From Pseudomonadota bacterium (lineage in GTDB: Bacteria > Pseudomonadota > Alphaproteobacteria > Rhizobiales > Rhizobiaceae): 6,407 bases of DNA. The translations under genes and the position numbers were made by a program. Under the pieces are notes generated by a model. That model was not told the origin of the DNA, ran no database searches, and saw only the letters and a program-made list of their open reading frames with translations. Shown here piece after piece: positions 1 through 6,407 of this stretch (positions are counted from its first letter, which is position 1; the number at the start of each line of letters is the position of its first letter). The stretch is taken from positions 1-6,407 of the forward strand of contig JAEWHQ010000262.1 of NCBI GenBank assembly GCA_023387715.1, given 5' to 3'.

Positions 1-2826
1 GAACTGGCGCGCATTGAAAGCAGTGTTGATATTTTAACCGCCCAAAATGCTGAAACAAACGGCGACGATACATCTTGGCGGCATGCGCGTGAGACAGCAG
101 AACACCTGCAAGATGAGTTGGAAGCCCTGAAGCGGATGATGCAAACAATGGCGCGCGAGGAAACGCTGCGCAAATTGAACCATCGCTGGGATCAGTTTGA
201 CGAAAAATTTGAGGCTTTTGAACAGAGCCAAAATCAAAAAGCGGAGGCGGAGTTTCCTGAACTAAACTCCATCAGCGACCGTTTGGATGATGTGCGCCGT
301 GCTATTGATGCAATGCCGCAAATGCAAGCCGTGTCCATTCAGCCGCTTGAAGACCGCATCAGCGGACTGGCACAGTCGATCGGACACATGATCGATCAGA
401 AGGATGAATATGCCATCCCGCCGGTGCTAGATGAGCGCCTTGATGAGATCAGCCGTGCAATCCTTGCCGGCAATATGAAACGTCCCGACATTGAAGAAAT
501 CCGTCGTGCAGAAGCCGTTTCGCAGGAAGTGCTGTCACGCATGGCAGACCTTTCGCAACGCATTGATTCTTTAAGCGATAATAGTTCCCTGCCATTGCAG
601 CAGATTGAAACGCTGGCCAAGCAAATCCGCCTGATTGCCACCTATATCGACCGCGCCTTGGAAAGCGGCCCGGCACTTGAGCTGGAAAAAGTTAACACAC
701 GCCTTGATGATATTACCCGTCAGCTGAACACGGTTGAAACCCGTTTCAGCATGCCGCAGGACGCAATTTTTGCTGCCCTTGACCAGCGTTTTGATGCGCT
801 TGTTTTGCGCCTTGATGAGCAGTTCTCGCAGCCTTCCGGCAATCATGACATGATGCAAAGTCTGGAAGCGCAGATTGCCTCAATTGCAAAACAGCTGGCT
901 GCACCGCAAGATCATCATCCGCTCATCCAAAACCTGACGCCACGCCTTGAACAGATCGAAACAGCTGTTCTTAAGACACGTGAAGATACGCTCGACATTG
1001 CTCGCAAGACTGCTGAAGCAGCGATGGAAAAATTTGCGGAGCAAGCTCATCAGTATGACACAAGTCTGGTGAAAGAGCTGGCAGAAGACATGCGGGCGCT
1101 GGAACAGCTTGCGCGTAATAATGACGAACGCAACGCAAAAAGTTTTGACACGGTTCATGCAACTTTGCAGAAAGTGGTTGAACGTCTGGCTGCTTTGGAA
1201 ACAAAGCACAAAGCATCAAACACTATGCCGGTTGCACCTGCTGTTAAACAAAGCGCAGAAGTAGAAAAGCCAGCTGTTGAAACGGCAAAAACAGTTAAAG
1301 AAGCCACCAAGCCGCTTTTGAGCGCCACAAAAGAGCCAGAGCCAGCTGCTGCTTCTGATCTTTCTGAGGTAAGTGTCACCCGCGACCAGCCGGTTATTCA
1401 AAGATCAACCGAACTGCCTGATCTGAACGCCATCATGAAACGGGTGCGCGGTGAACCGGGCCTGACTTCAAGTCTGCGTCAGGAACATGATCTTAAAAGC
1501 GATGTTATCTCTGCTGCCCGCACTGCCGCACAAACAGCCATTCAGGAAGCCAAGCGCATCAGCGCAGAAGAACAAACCACTAAAGATCAAGAAAAAGCGC
1601 CAAAGAAATCCTCTTTCACGCAGCTTATTGCCCGTCAGCGCAAGCCTATTTTCTTAGGCATTGGCACAATCATGATGGCACTGGCAGCGTTGCAGGCGGG
1701 CGAAATCTACTTCAATAAATCACTCGTTGCTTCGCAACCGCAGACAGCACAGGCTGAAACCACTGTAGAAGAAGTGATTGAAAGTAACACAGTCGCAACC
1801 GCTAAAGACGCAGAAAAATCACCTGTTGTTGCAGCCACCACGCCAGTTGCGCAAGAAAAAGCGGAAACAAAACCGGCCAATGCATTTACACCTTTAAGCT
1901 CTGAGCCAAAGGTTGAAACTGTTGCAAGCATTGCACCTGCAAATGACCCGACCGTAATGACAGCCTTGCCTGAAATGACCGCCGAAGCTGGCCCGAGCGC
2001 TCTGCGCCAAGCAGCCGCTGATGGTGATCCGATGGCATTGTTTGAAATCGGCAATCGCTATACTGACGGTATCGGCACACAGGCAGATTTAACCAAAGCC
2101 GCTGCATTTTATGCCGCCGCCGCCGAACGTGGCTTTGCTCCGGCACAATATCGCTATGGCAATTTGAACGAAAAAGGCCTTGGTCTTCCGCGCAATGTCG
2201 AAAAAGCCAAACACTGGTATTTGAAGTCTGCCGAAAAAGGCAATGCCAGCGCCATGCATAATCTGGCGGTGCTTTATGCCACCGGCGGTGACAATGCCCC
2301 TGACAATAAAGAAGCCATCAAATGGTTTGAAAAAGCTGCCGAACTGGATGTGAAAGACAGCCAGTACAATCTGGGCATTCTTTATGCGCAAGGTATGGGC
2401 ACAAAGCTTGATGTGGAAGAAAGCTATAAGTGGTTTGCGCTGGCGGCACAGTCCGGTGACAAAGATGCCGCTGAAAAACGCGATCAGGTTGGCAAAGTTC
2501 TGGGTAGCGAACGCCTGAAACAGGCTGAAGGTAAAGTTGCACTCTGGAAACCGAAGCCGCTTGATCAGACCGCTAATTCCGTCACCATTCCTGACAGCTG
2601 GGTGGATGAAAACCCTGTACAAACAGCTTCAGTCGACATGAAAAAAGCTGTCCGCAATATTCAGCTTATTTTGCAGAAAAACGGTTATGATATCGGCACT
2701 GCTGACGGGCTGATGGGTGATAAAACCCGTTCTGCCATCAAAAAGTTCCAGCAAGCCAATGGTGAAGAGCCAACCGGCGAAGTCAATCCGCAGCTGGTCA
2801 AACTGTTACTCGATCATAATAAGTAA
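1..2826 (+). CDS. podJ: PodJ-like polar organelle development protein, 5'-truncated by the window edge
   Basis: This is probably a polar scaffold protein that recruits cell-pole and division factors from the cytoplasm and contacts peptidoglycan in the periplasm. The frame is open from base 1 to TAA at 2824-2826 (941 codons visible), so the true start lies upstream; the TTG at 118 sits inside continuous coding sequence. Counting from base 1, residues 1-400 are charged, helical and likely coiled coil. A Pro/Ala/Lys/Glu-rich stretch follows (about 410-460), then a conserved-looking segment (472-525, with LPDLNAIMKRVRGEPGL), a basic stretch and one membrane helix (about 549-571). After a periplasmic Ala/Thr/Pro-rich linker come four Sel1 repeats (676-820) and a peptidoglycan_binding_1-type domain (880-941, with GYDIGTADGLMGDKTRSAIK). 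This order matches the PodJ architecture known from Caulobacter and Rhizobiales. There is no signal peptide, and basic residues before the helix fit an N-in topology. Another Sel1/peptidoglycan-binding scaffold remains possible because the N-terminus is missing. Confidence 0.85.
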   Translation, partial: ELARIESSVDILTAQNAETNGDDTSWRHARETAEHLQDELEALKRMMQTMAREETLRKLNHRWDQFDEKFEAFEQSQNQKAEAEFPELNSISDRLDDVRRAIDAMPQMQAVSIQPLEDRISGLAQSIGHMIDQKDEYAIPPVLDERLDEISRAILAGNMKRPDIEEIRRAEAVSQEVLSRMADLSQRIDSLSDNSSLPLQQIETLAKQIRLIATYIDRALESGPALELEKVNTRLDDITRQLNTVETRFSMPQDAIFAALDQRFDALVLRLDEQFSQPSGNHDMMQSLEAQIASIAKQLAAPQDHHPLIQNLTPRLEQIETAVLKTREDTLDIARKTAEAAMEKFAEQAHQYDTSLVKELAEDMRALEQLARNNDERNAKSFDTVHATLQKVVERLAALETKHKASNTMPVAPAVKQSAEVEKPAVETAKTVKEATKPLLSATKEPEPAAASDLSEVSVTRDQPVIQRSTELPDLNAIMKRVRGEPGLTSSLRQEHDLKSDVISAARTAAQTAIQEAKRISAEEQTTKDQEKAPKKSSFTQLIARQRKPIFLGIGTIMMALAALQAGEIYFNKSLVASQPQTAQAETTVEEVIESNTVATAKDAEKSPVVAATTPVAQEKAETKPANAFTPLSSEPKVETVASIAPANDPTVMTALPEMTAEAGPSALRQAAADGDPMALFEIGNRYTDGIGTQADLTKAAAFYAAAAERGFAPAQYRYGNLNEKGLGLPRNVEKAKHWYLKSAEKGNASAMHNLAVLYATGGDNAPDNKEAIKWFEKAAELDVKDSQYNLGILYAQGMGTKLDVEESYKWFALAAQSGDKDAAEKRDQVGKVLGSERLKQAEGKVALWKPKPLDQTANSVTIPDSWVDENPVQTASVDMKKAVRNIQLILQKNGYDIGTADGLMGDKTRSAIKKFQQANGEEPTGEVNPQLVKLLLDHNK
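271..960 (+). repeat. Degenerate RLD-type helical repeats in the PodJ-like cytoplasmic region
   Basis: Residues 91-320, counted from base 1, carry a recurring helical motif of the form L-x-x-R-[LI]-[DE]-x-[IVL]-x-x-x-[IL]. Copies include SDRLDDVRRAID (arginine at 94), EDRISGLAQSIG (119), DERLDEISRAIL (146), SQRIDSLSD (187), NTRLDDITRQLN (234), DQRFDALVLRLD (263), EAQIASIAKQLA (glutamine at 291) and TPRLEQIETAVL (315). Spacing is mostly 24-29 residues, with a larger interval in the middle. The repeats are visible only at protein level and the DNA copies have diverged. They suggest a rod of short helices built by old internal duplication rather than one continuous coiled coil. Confidence 0.5.
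2026..2460 (+). repeat. Four tandem Sel1-like repeats in the periplasmic part of the PodJ-like protein
   Basis: Four 36-37 residue units follow each other without gaps, at residues 676-712, 713-748, 749-784 and 785-820 counted from base 1. Each has the Sel1 pattern A-x-x-x-[LY]-G-x-[LY]-[YN]-x-x-G-x-G, then a D/N-x-x-[KE]-A-x-x-[WF]-[YF]-x-x-A-A-x-x-G half. The second helices read KAAAFYAAAAERG, KAKHWYLKSAEKG, EAIKWFEKAAELD and ESYKWFALAAQSG. The third unit is the most divergent: its G-x-G turn is replaced by TGGDNAPDN. Sel1 units form a TPR-like solenoid used for protein binding. Since they follow the membrane helix, this surface should face the periplasm. Confidence 0.9.
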
Positions 2827-2862
2827 TACGAAGCGACAGCTTTTCAGGCTATTATCTATAAA

Positions 2863-2897
2863 ACCATGACATGATTACCACAGTGATCATGTCTGGT
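2863..2897 (+). terminator. Long imperfect hairpin between the podJ-like gene and the permease; terminator or regulatory element
   Basis: ACCA (2863-2866), a bulged T (2867) and GACATGATTAC (2868-2878) pair with GTGATCATGTC (2883-2893) and TGGT (2894-2897). This gives 15 pairs including one G-U, closed by the four-base loop CACA (2879-2882). The hairpin begins 36 bases after the podJ-like stop codon. It is not followed by a T-run on the + strand (AACCTTATATTC comes next), so it is not a textbook intrinsic terminator. It could instead be an mRNA 3'-end stabiliser, a Rho-linked end, or an operator for the permease downstream. The rest of the gap (2827-3028) shows no convincing -35/-10 pair. Confidence 0.4.
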
Positions 2898-3028
2898 AAC
2901 CTTATATTCAATAGATGTTTGACATTACACCCATGAGGGCGCAAGACATTTGATAGAAGTCAAGGTGTTGCGGCCAAGCGCGAGCCGCAAGACAAAGCTG
3001 TCATTGCGCCACAAAACCGGAATCGGAA

Positions 3029-3946
3029 TTGGGTATTTATCTTCCCATTGCGGAACTGTCGGTCAACATGTTCGTTTTGTTGGGCATGGGGGCAGCGGTC
3101 GGTTTTTTGTCAGGTCTTTTCGGGGTCGGTGGCGGCTTTCTCATCACCCCTCTTCTGATTTTCTACAATATCCCGCCAGCTATTGCCGTTGCGACCGGCG
3201 CTAATCAGGTCATCGCCTCTTCCGTTTCAGGTGCCTTGGTGCATTTCAAGCGGCGCACACTCGATATCAAACTTGGCACTTTGCTGGTGGTTGGTGGTCT
3301 GCTTGGCTCACTGATCGGTATTTATGTTTTCTCGTGGCTGCGTGATCTTGGTCAGCTCGATCTGATCGTTTCCATTCTTTATGTGTTCTTTCTTGGCACC
3401 GTCGGCGGCTTGATGCTGGTGGAAAGCTGGAAGACCCTGCGCCGCAATAAATCAGGCGCGGCACCCGTTCGGAAATCCGGTCATCATAACTGGATCCACC
3501 GCCTGCCGTTTAAGATGCGTTTCCGCGCATCGATGATCTATGTCAGTATTATTCCTGTGCTGGGTATCGGCTTTTTCATCGGTCTTTTATCATCGGTGAT
3601 GGGTGTCGGCGGCGGTTTTATCATGGTTCCGGCGCTCATTTATATCTTGCGCGTTCCCACCAATGTGGTGGTTGGCACGTCGCTGTTTCAGATCACTTTT
3701 GTCACCGCTTTCACCACCGTCATGCAAGCCACCACCAACCAGTCAGTTGATATAGTGCTGGCCTTTTTGCTGATGGTCGGCGGTGTGATCGGCGCGCAAT
3801 ATGGCGCCAGAGCAGGGCAAAAATTGCGCGGCGAACAATTGCGCCTGCTGCTTGCTTTGATGGTACTAGCAGTGGCTTTACGGCTTGGTTATGACCTTTT
3901 CATCCAGCCTGACAGCCTGTTCTCAATCTCCATTGCGGATTTATAA
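3029..3946 (+). CDS. TauE/SafE (COG0730) family membrane permease, probable sulfite/organosulfonate exporter
   Basis: This 305-residue inner-membrane protein belongs to the TauE/SafE family, whose members move small anions such as sulfite, sulfoacetate or sulfolactate; the substrate here cannot be read from sequence. The internal duplication typical of the family is clear. GLFGVGGGFLITP (residues 29-41) and SVMGVGGGFIMVP (188-200) are the paired glycine-rich motifs, each followed by a hydrophobic segment and a P-x-x-V-x-x-G/A-T-type stretch. A strongly basic loop with SWKTLRRNK and HHNWIHRLPFKMRFR (133-168) separates the halves and should be cytoplasmic. I estimate seven to eight membrane helices. 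The start is TTG at 3029: the frame is closed at TAG 2954-2956, no ATG or GTG lies between, GGAA (3019-3022) is a weak ribosome site, and the resulting MGIYLPIAEL fits the expected family N-terminus. The next gene begins two bases after the stop, so the two are probably co-transcribed. Confidence 0.9.
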   Translation: MGIYLPIAELSVNMFVLLGMGAAVGFLSGLFGVGGGFLITPLLIFYNIPPAIAVATGANQVIASSVSGALVHFKRRTLDIKLGTLLVVGGLLGSLIGIYVFSWLRDLGQLDLIVSILYVFFLGTVGGLMLVESWKTLRRNKSGAAPVRKSGHHNWIHRLPFKMRFRASMIYVSIIPVLGIGFFIGLLSSVMGVGGGFIMVPALIYILRVPTNVVVGTSLFQITFVTAFTTVMQATTNQSVDIVLAFLLMVGGVIGAQYGARAGQKLRGEQLRLLLALMVLAVALRLGYDLFIQPDSLFSISIADL

Positions 3947-3948
3947 TC

Positions 3949-4779
3949 ATGCAGTGGCGATTATCTTACCTCATCCCTTATACCGTAGTTTGTTTGAGCT
4001 TAATGGCAGGTGCAGCACAAGCCATTGAGCCGGAAACAGCGCTCGGTCTGCCGCATTTGCAAACCCCTGCCGCCGAAACAGTTGAGATCGGCCTTTCCAC
4101 CGAAACAATTGCGCTGACTTCAAATTTCAGCGGGGCTAATCTGACAATTTTCGGCGCGCTCGATAATGCTGATCCGCTTGTTCAGCGCCAAGGGCGCTAC
4201 GATATTATTGTCGTATTGCAAGGCCCCTCGCGCGATCTGGTCGTGCGCAAAAAAGAACGCCATTTAGGCGTTTGGGTCAATGCGGCCTCTGAAACATTCT
4301 TGGGCGTGCCGCTCTCTTATTCACTCGCCTCGACACGCAATTTGCAAGATATTACCGACCCGAAAACCTATCGTCAGCTTTCGGTAGGCACCAGTAATTT
4401 CTATATGGCACCGGAGGACCCTAATAGTCTTTCGGGCAACATTCCTATTTTCAGCAATGAGTTACGCGCCATTAAAACCCGTCAGGGGCTTTATACCCAG
4501 CGCATTGGTGGCGTTGAATTTATCTCGCGCACTCTTTTTAGAGCGACCCTTGCATTGCCTGCCAACGTGCCTGTTGGCCGTCACAAAGCCCGCGCCCTGC
4601 TGTTTCGCAATGGTGTTTTCTTGCGTGAAGCCAATGCAGGTTTGGAAATTGTCAAAGCCGGTTTTGAGCAAAGCGTTTATGAGGCCGCGCACAAGCACAG
4701 CCTCTGGTATGGTTTATTTGCTGTTTTCTTAGCAATGTTTACCGGTTGGTTCGGACGTATCCTGTTCAAGAAAGACTGA
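3949..4779 (+). CDS. TIGR02186 (Alph_Pro_TM, PF09608) family protein: secreted domain with C-terminal membrane anchor
   Basis: This 276-residue protein matches my recollection of the alphaproteobacterial family TIGR02186, whose function is unknown. It starts with a signal peptide: basic W-R, a hydrophobic core and an A-A-Q-A site, with cleavage expected after residue 25. The mature domain is probably beta-rich and contains FSGANLTIFGALDNADP (about 59-75), DIIVVLQGP (85-93) and LGVWVN (106-111). A helix at about 252-272 (WYGLFAVFLAMFTGWFG), followed by RILFKKD, anchors the C-terminus with a short basic cytoplasmic tail, so the bulk faces the periplasm. ATG at 3949 lies two bases after the permease stop, with CGGA (3936-3939) as a weak ribosome site, which points to translational coupling. 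Tight coupling suggests it assists the permease, for example in assembly or as a periplasmic substrate partner; this is inference. Family identity was not checked by a profile search. Confidence 0.85.
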   Translation: MQWRLSYLIPYTVVCLSLMAGAAQAIEPETALGLPHLQTPAAETVEIGLSTETIALTSNFSGANLTIFGALDNADPLVQRQGRYDIIVVLQGPSRDLVVRKKERHLGVWVNAASETFLGVPLSYSLASTRNLQDITDPKTYRQLSVGTSNFYMAPEDPNSLSGNIPIFSNELRAIKTRQGLYTQRIGGVEFISRTLFRATLALPANVPVGRHKARALLFRNGVFLREANAGLEIVKAGFEQSVYEAAHKHSLWYGLFAVFLAMFTGWFGRILFKKD

Positions 4780-4801
4780 TTGAAAAGATAAAATCAGTCT
4801 T
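4772..4801. terminator. Symmetric hairpin shared by two convergent genes, probable bidirectional terminator
   Basis: AAGACTGATT (4772-4781) pairs perfectly with AATCAGTCTT (4792-4801) around the ten-base loop GAAAAGATAA. The left arm contains the TGA stop of the TIGR02186 gene (4777-4779). The right arm ends on the first bases of the complementary TTA (4800-4802) that is the stop of the minus-strand gene. Pyrimidine-rich sequence follows on each strand: TTATTCTTCTAC on + and TCTTTCTTGAAC on -. The stem is AT-rich and the T-tracts are interrupted, so termination may be incomplete. Confidence 0.6.
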
Positions 4802-6407
4802 ATTCTTCTACTGTTTCATTCCGTCGCCAGCGCTGAACATGCGGCCAGAACCCGCGCATCAGCGCGAAGCCTATCCCTGCGATAAAGCCCAAAATCAAAC
4901 CGGCAATTACGATCATTTTACGCTTTGGCGCCGATGCCGTTAACGGTGGCCGTGCTTCGGTAATCACCCGCACATTGGTGCTGTTCAGGCTTTCTTGCTC
5001 GTTCGTTTCACGCGAGCGCAACAAGAAGGCTTCATAAATGCTGCGATGTGCTTCTGCTTCACGCTCAAGCTCACGCAGTTTCACACGTTCGGCGTTGCTG
5101 CCGGCATGCTGCACTTTCATCTGTGCCAAACGTTCGCCAAGTTCTTTTTCCTGCTGCTCGGAGCGCTTCTGTTCCACCTGTAAAGATGCACGTACGCGAC
5201 CAAGCTCGGCATTAATTTCACGGCGCGCACCGGCGACCTGCGACTGCGCCTGTATCAATTGCGGATGCCTTGGCCCCAACGTCATGGCCAAGCCATCAGC
5301 GGTCGAGCGCGCGGTTGCATATTGCCCGCGCAATAAGGTCAATGTATTTGACTGCAATTCTTCAGGCAACGAGCCCGACAAAACACTATCCGGCGTTGCT
5401 TCACTCAACACCTGTGCACGAGCATTTAAACGCACAGTTTCGGCACGCTGCGTAGATAATTGCTCGCTCAAACGCGCCAGATCATCATCTGTAATTGAGC
5501 GGCCTTGCAGATCAATCAAATCATGTTCGGCACGAAATTGATCAACAGCATTTTCAGCATTTTGCACGGCCAGTTTTAAATCGGCCAAACGCTTGGAGAG
5601 GTCTTCCGATGTACGGCGCGCTGCATTTTGCTGCAATGACGTCAACTCATCCTGAAACACGCGGCTGATTGTATTGGCAAGCGTTGCCGACTTCACCGGA
5701 TTTTGCGTTTTCACACCGATGGTAAAAACAAAGGTCTTTGCGTCACGTTCCAAAATCAGGCTTTTGGCCAGATCCTGCAAAACCTGTGTTTCCAAAATTG
5801 CCGGATCAACAGGTTCCTTCGAAGCAAATCTGGCTTTCAGATCACTGATAATATTAGCCAATGGTCCGACTGGTGCCGCATTGCCGTTAAATTCAGGATC
5901 AGCCATCAGGTCTGCATCCTGAATCACTTTCAGCAAAACACTGCTGGAGCCGATCATGCGCATCTGACTTTCAGCAATGGCAAGGGTCGCATCTGTCGGC
6001 AATTGACCAGGCGTCAGTTCGCGTTCCACCACTTTAATGTCGCGCGGATCAACCAGCAAATCCGTATAAGCGGTATAAATATTAGGCAATGACAGCGCAT
6101 AAAGAATGGCTGCAACGCCACCGATTGCAGTGCTGGCAATCAGAGTTTTCTTGGAATTTTCCAGAATATTGAAAACCAGACGCGGATCAATCAGCGGTTT
6201 CCAGTTTTTACCGCCATCGCCCTTCCCGTCTGCGTCAGCCTCTGCCATCATGGCCAGACTGTCTTCAAGCTGGCGCTGCTGAAAATTATCAAAACCGCGA
6301 TCAATATCCTGCTTGATCTCAGCCAGTTTGCGCTGGATTTCAGCCATTTCCAGATTATCTAAAGACGGCGCAGCAGAATCCTGTTTCACTGCCACAGTTT
6401 TTTCTGG
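4800..6407 (-). CDS. Wzz/GumC-type polysaccharide co-polymerase (chain-length determinant) without kinase domain; 5' end uncertain
   Basis: This inner-membrane protein should control chain length or export of a surface polysaccharide (Wzz PF02706 and GNVR PF13807 families, COG3206). Numbering from a possible GTG at 6395 gives 531 residues. An acidic cytoplasmic N-terminal segment (1-75) with helical heptads comes first, then membrane helix 1 (about 84-103). The Wzz-type domain follows, with LLVDPRDIKVVERELTPG (113-130). A long periplasmic coiled-coil region (about 250-455) contains the family motif LGPRHPQL (373-380). The GNVR segment EREAEAHRSIYEAFLLRSRE (444-463), the Pro-rich ARPPLTASAPKRK (481-493) and membrane helix 2 (about 493-513) complete it. 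The chain ends 18 residues after helix 2, so the Walker-motif tyrosine kinase and tyrosine-rich tail of ExoP-like relatives are absent. The frame stays open to the window edge and no ribosome site precedes the GTG, so the start may lie outside. It is convergent with the TIGR02186 gene. Confidence 0.9.
   Translation of the reverse strand, partial: PEKTVAVKQDSAAPSLDNLEMAEIQRKLAEIKQDIDRGFDNFQQRQLEDSLAMMAEADADGKGDGGKNWKPLIDPRLVFNILENSKKTLIASTAIGGVAAILYALSLPNIYTAYTDLLVDPRDIKVVERELTPGQLPTDATLAIAESQMRMIGSSSVLLKVIQDADLMADPEFNGNAAPVGPLANIISDLKARFASKEPVDPAILETQVLQDLAKSLILERDAKTFVFTIGVKTQNPVKSATLANTISRVFQDELTSLQQNAARRTSEDLSKRLADLKLAVQNAENAVDQFRAEHDLIDLQGRSITDDDLARLSEQLSTQRAETVRLNARAQVLSEATPDSVLSGSLPEELQSNTLTLLRGQYATARSTADGLAMTLGPRHPQLIQAQSQVAGARREINAELGRVRASLQVEQKRSEQQEKELGERLAQMKVQHAGSNAERVKLRELEREAEAHRSIYEAFLLRSRETNEQESLNSTNVRVITEARPPLTASAPKRKMIVIAGLILGFIAGIGFALMRGFWPHVQRWRRNETVEE

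Noticed and set aside
118..120. TTG as start codon of the PodJ-like gene
   Set aside because: The same frame is open from base 1 with normal charged helical sequence before it (ELARIESSVDI...), so the gene begins outside the window.
1801..1980. Low-complexity Ala/Thr/Pro/Glu stretch as a possible insertion or pseudogene scar
   Set aside because: It stays in frame and is the expected periplasmic linker between the membrane helix and the Sel1 repeats.
2089..2622. 177-codon minus-strand frame opposite the Sel1 repeats
   Set aside because: It lies wholly antisense to a well-supported coding region, has no recognisable domain, and its Phe/Cys-rich composition is typical of a reverse-strand shadow.
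2918..2955. Possible promoter: TTTGACA at 2918-2924 before the permease gene
   Set aside because: The -35-like box is good, but no acceptable -10 hexamer lies 16-19 bases downstream, so I do not call a promoter.
3106..3645. Two similar GVGGGF segments as evidence of a recent tandem duplication
   Set aside because: The two halves are the ancient inverted-topology repeat of the TauE/SafE family and have diverged strongly outside the motif.
5038..5541. 167-codon + strand frame opposite the co-polymerase gene
   Set aside because: Its Ser/Cys/Arg-rich composition comes from reading the coiled-coil region backwards; no domain and no ribosome site are evident.

Overview
The window looks like chromosome from an alphaproteobacterium of the order Hyphomicrobiales, probably Brucellaceae or a near relative with moderate GC (roughly half by eye; not computed). 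This rests on the proteins: a PodJ-type polar organiser, a TauE/SafE permease followed by an Alph_Pro_TM (TIGR02186) protein, which is an alphaproteobacterial family, and a GumC/ExoP-type polysaccharide co-polymerase. The genus is inference. I see no mobile element, CRISPR array, tRNA or rRNA.

Layout. Bases 1-2826 (+) hold the 3' part of a podJ-like gene whose reading frame is open at the left edge: a cytoplasmic helical region with degenerate repeats, one membrane segment, a periplasmic linker, four Sel1 repeats and a C-terminal peptidoglycan-binding domain. A gap of about 200 bases follows with a strong imperfect hairpin (2863-2897). Next is a two-gene unit on the same strand: a TauE/SafE-family permease (3029-3946, TTG start) and, two bases later, a secreted, membrane-anchored TIGR02186 protein (3949-4779). 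Converging on it from the right is a Wzz/GumC-type chain-length protein (4800-6407, minus strand), whose frame is open at the right edge. The two convergent stop codons lie 20 bases apart and are both covered by one symmetric hairpin (4772-4801), probably a shared bidirectional terminator.

Function. PodJ proteins organise a cell pole. The co-polymerase would control polymerisation or export of a surface polysaccharide. The permease pair would move a small anion, possibly a sulfur oxyanion or organosulfonate, with an accessory envelope protein of unknown role. No shared pathway is proven. The least described element is the permease/TIGR02186 pair. The co-polymerase also lacks the C-terminal tyrosine kinase domain found in many rhizobial relatives.
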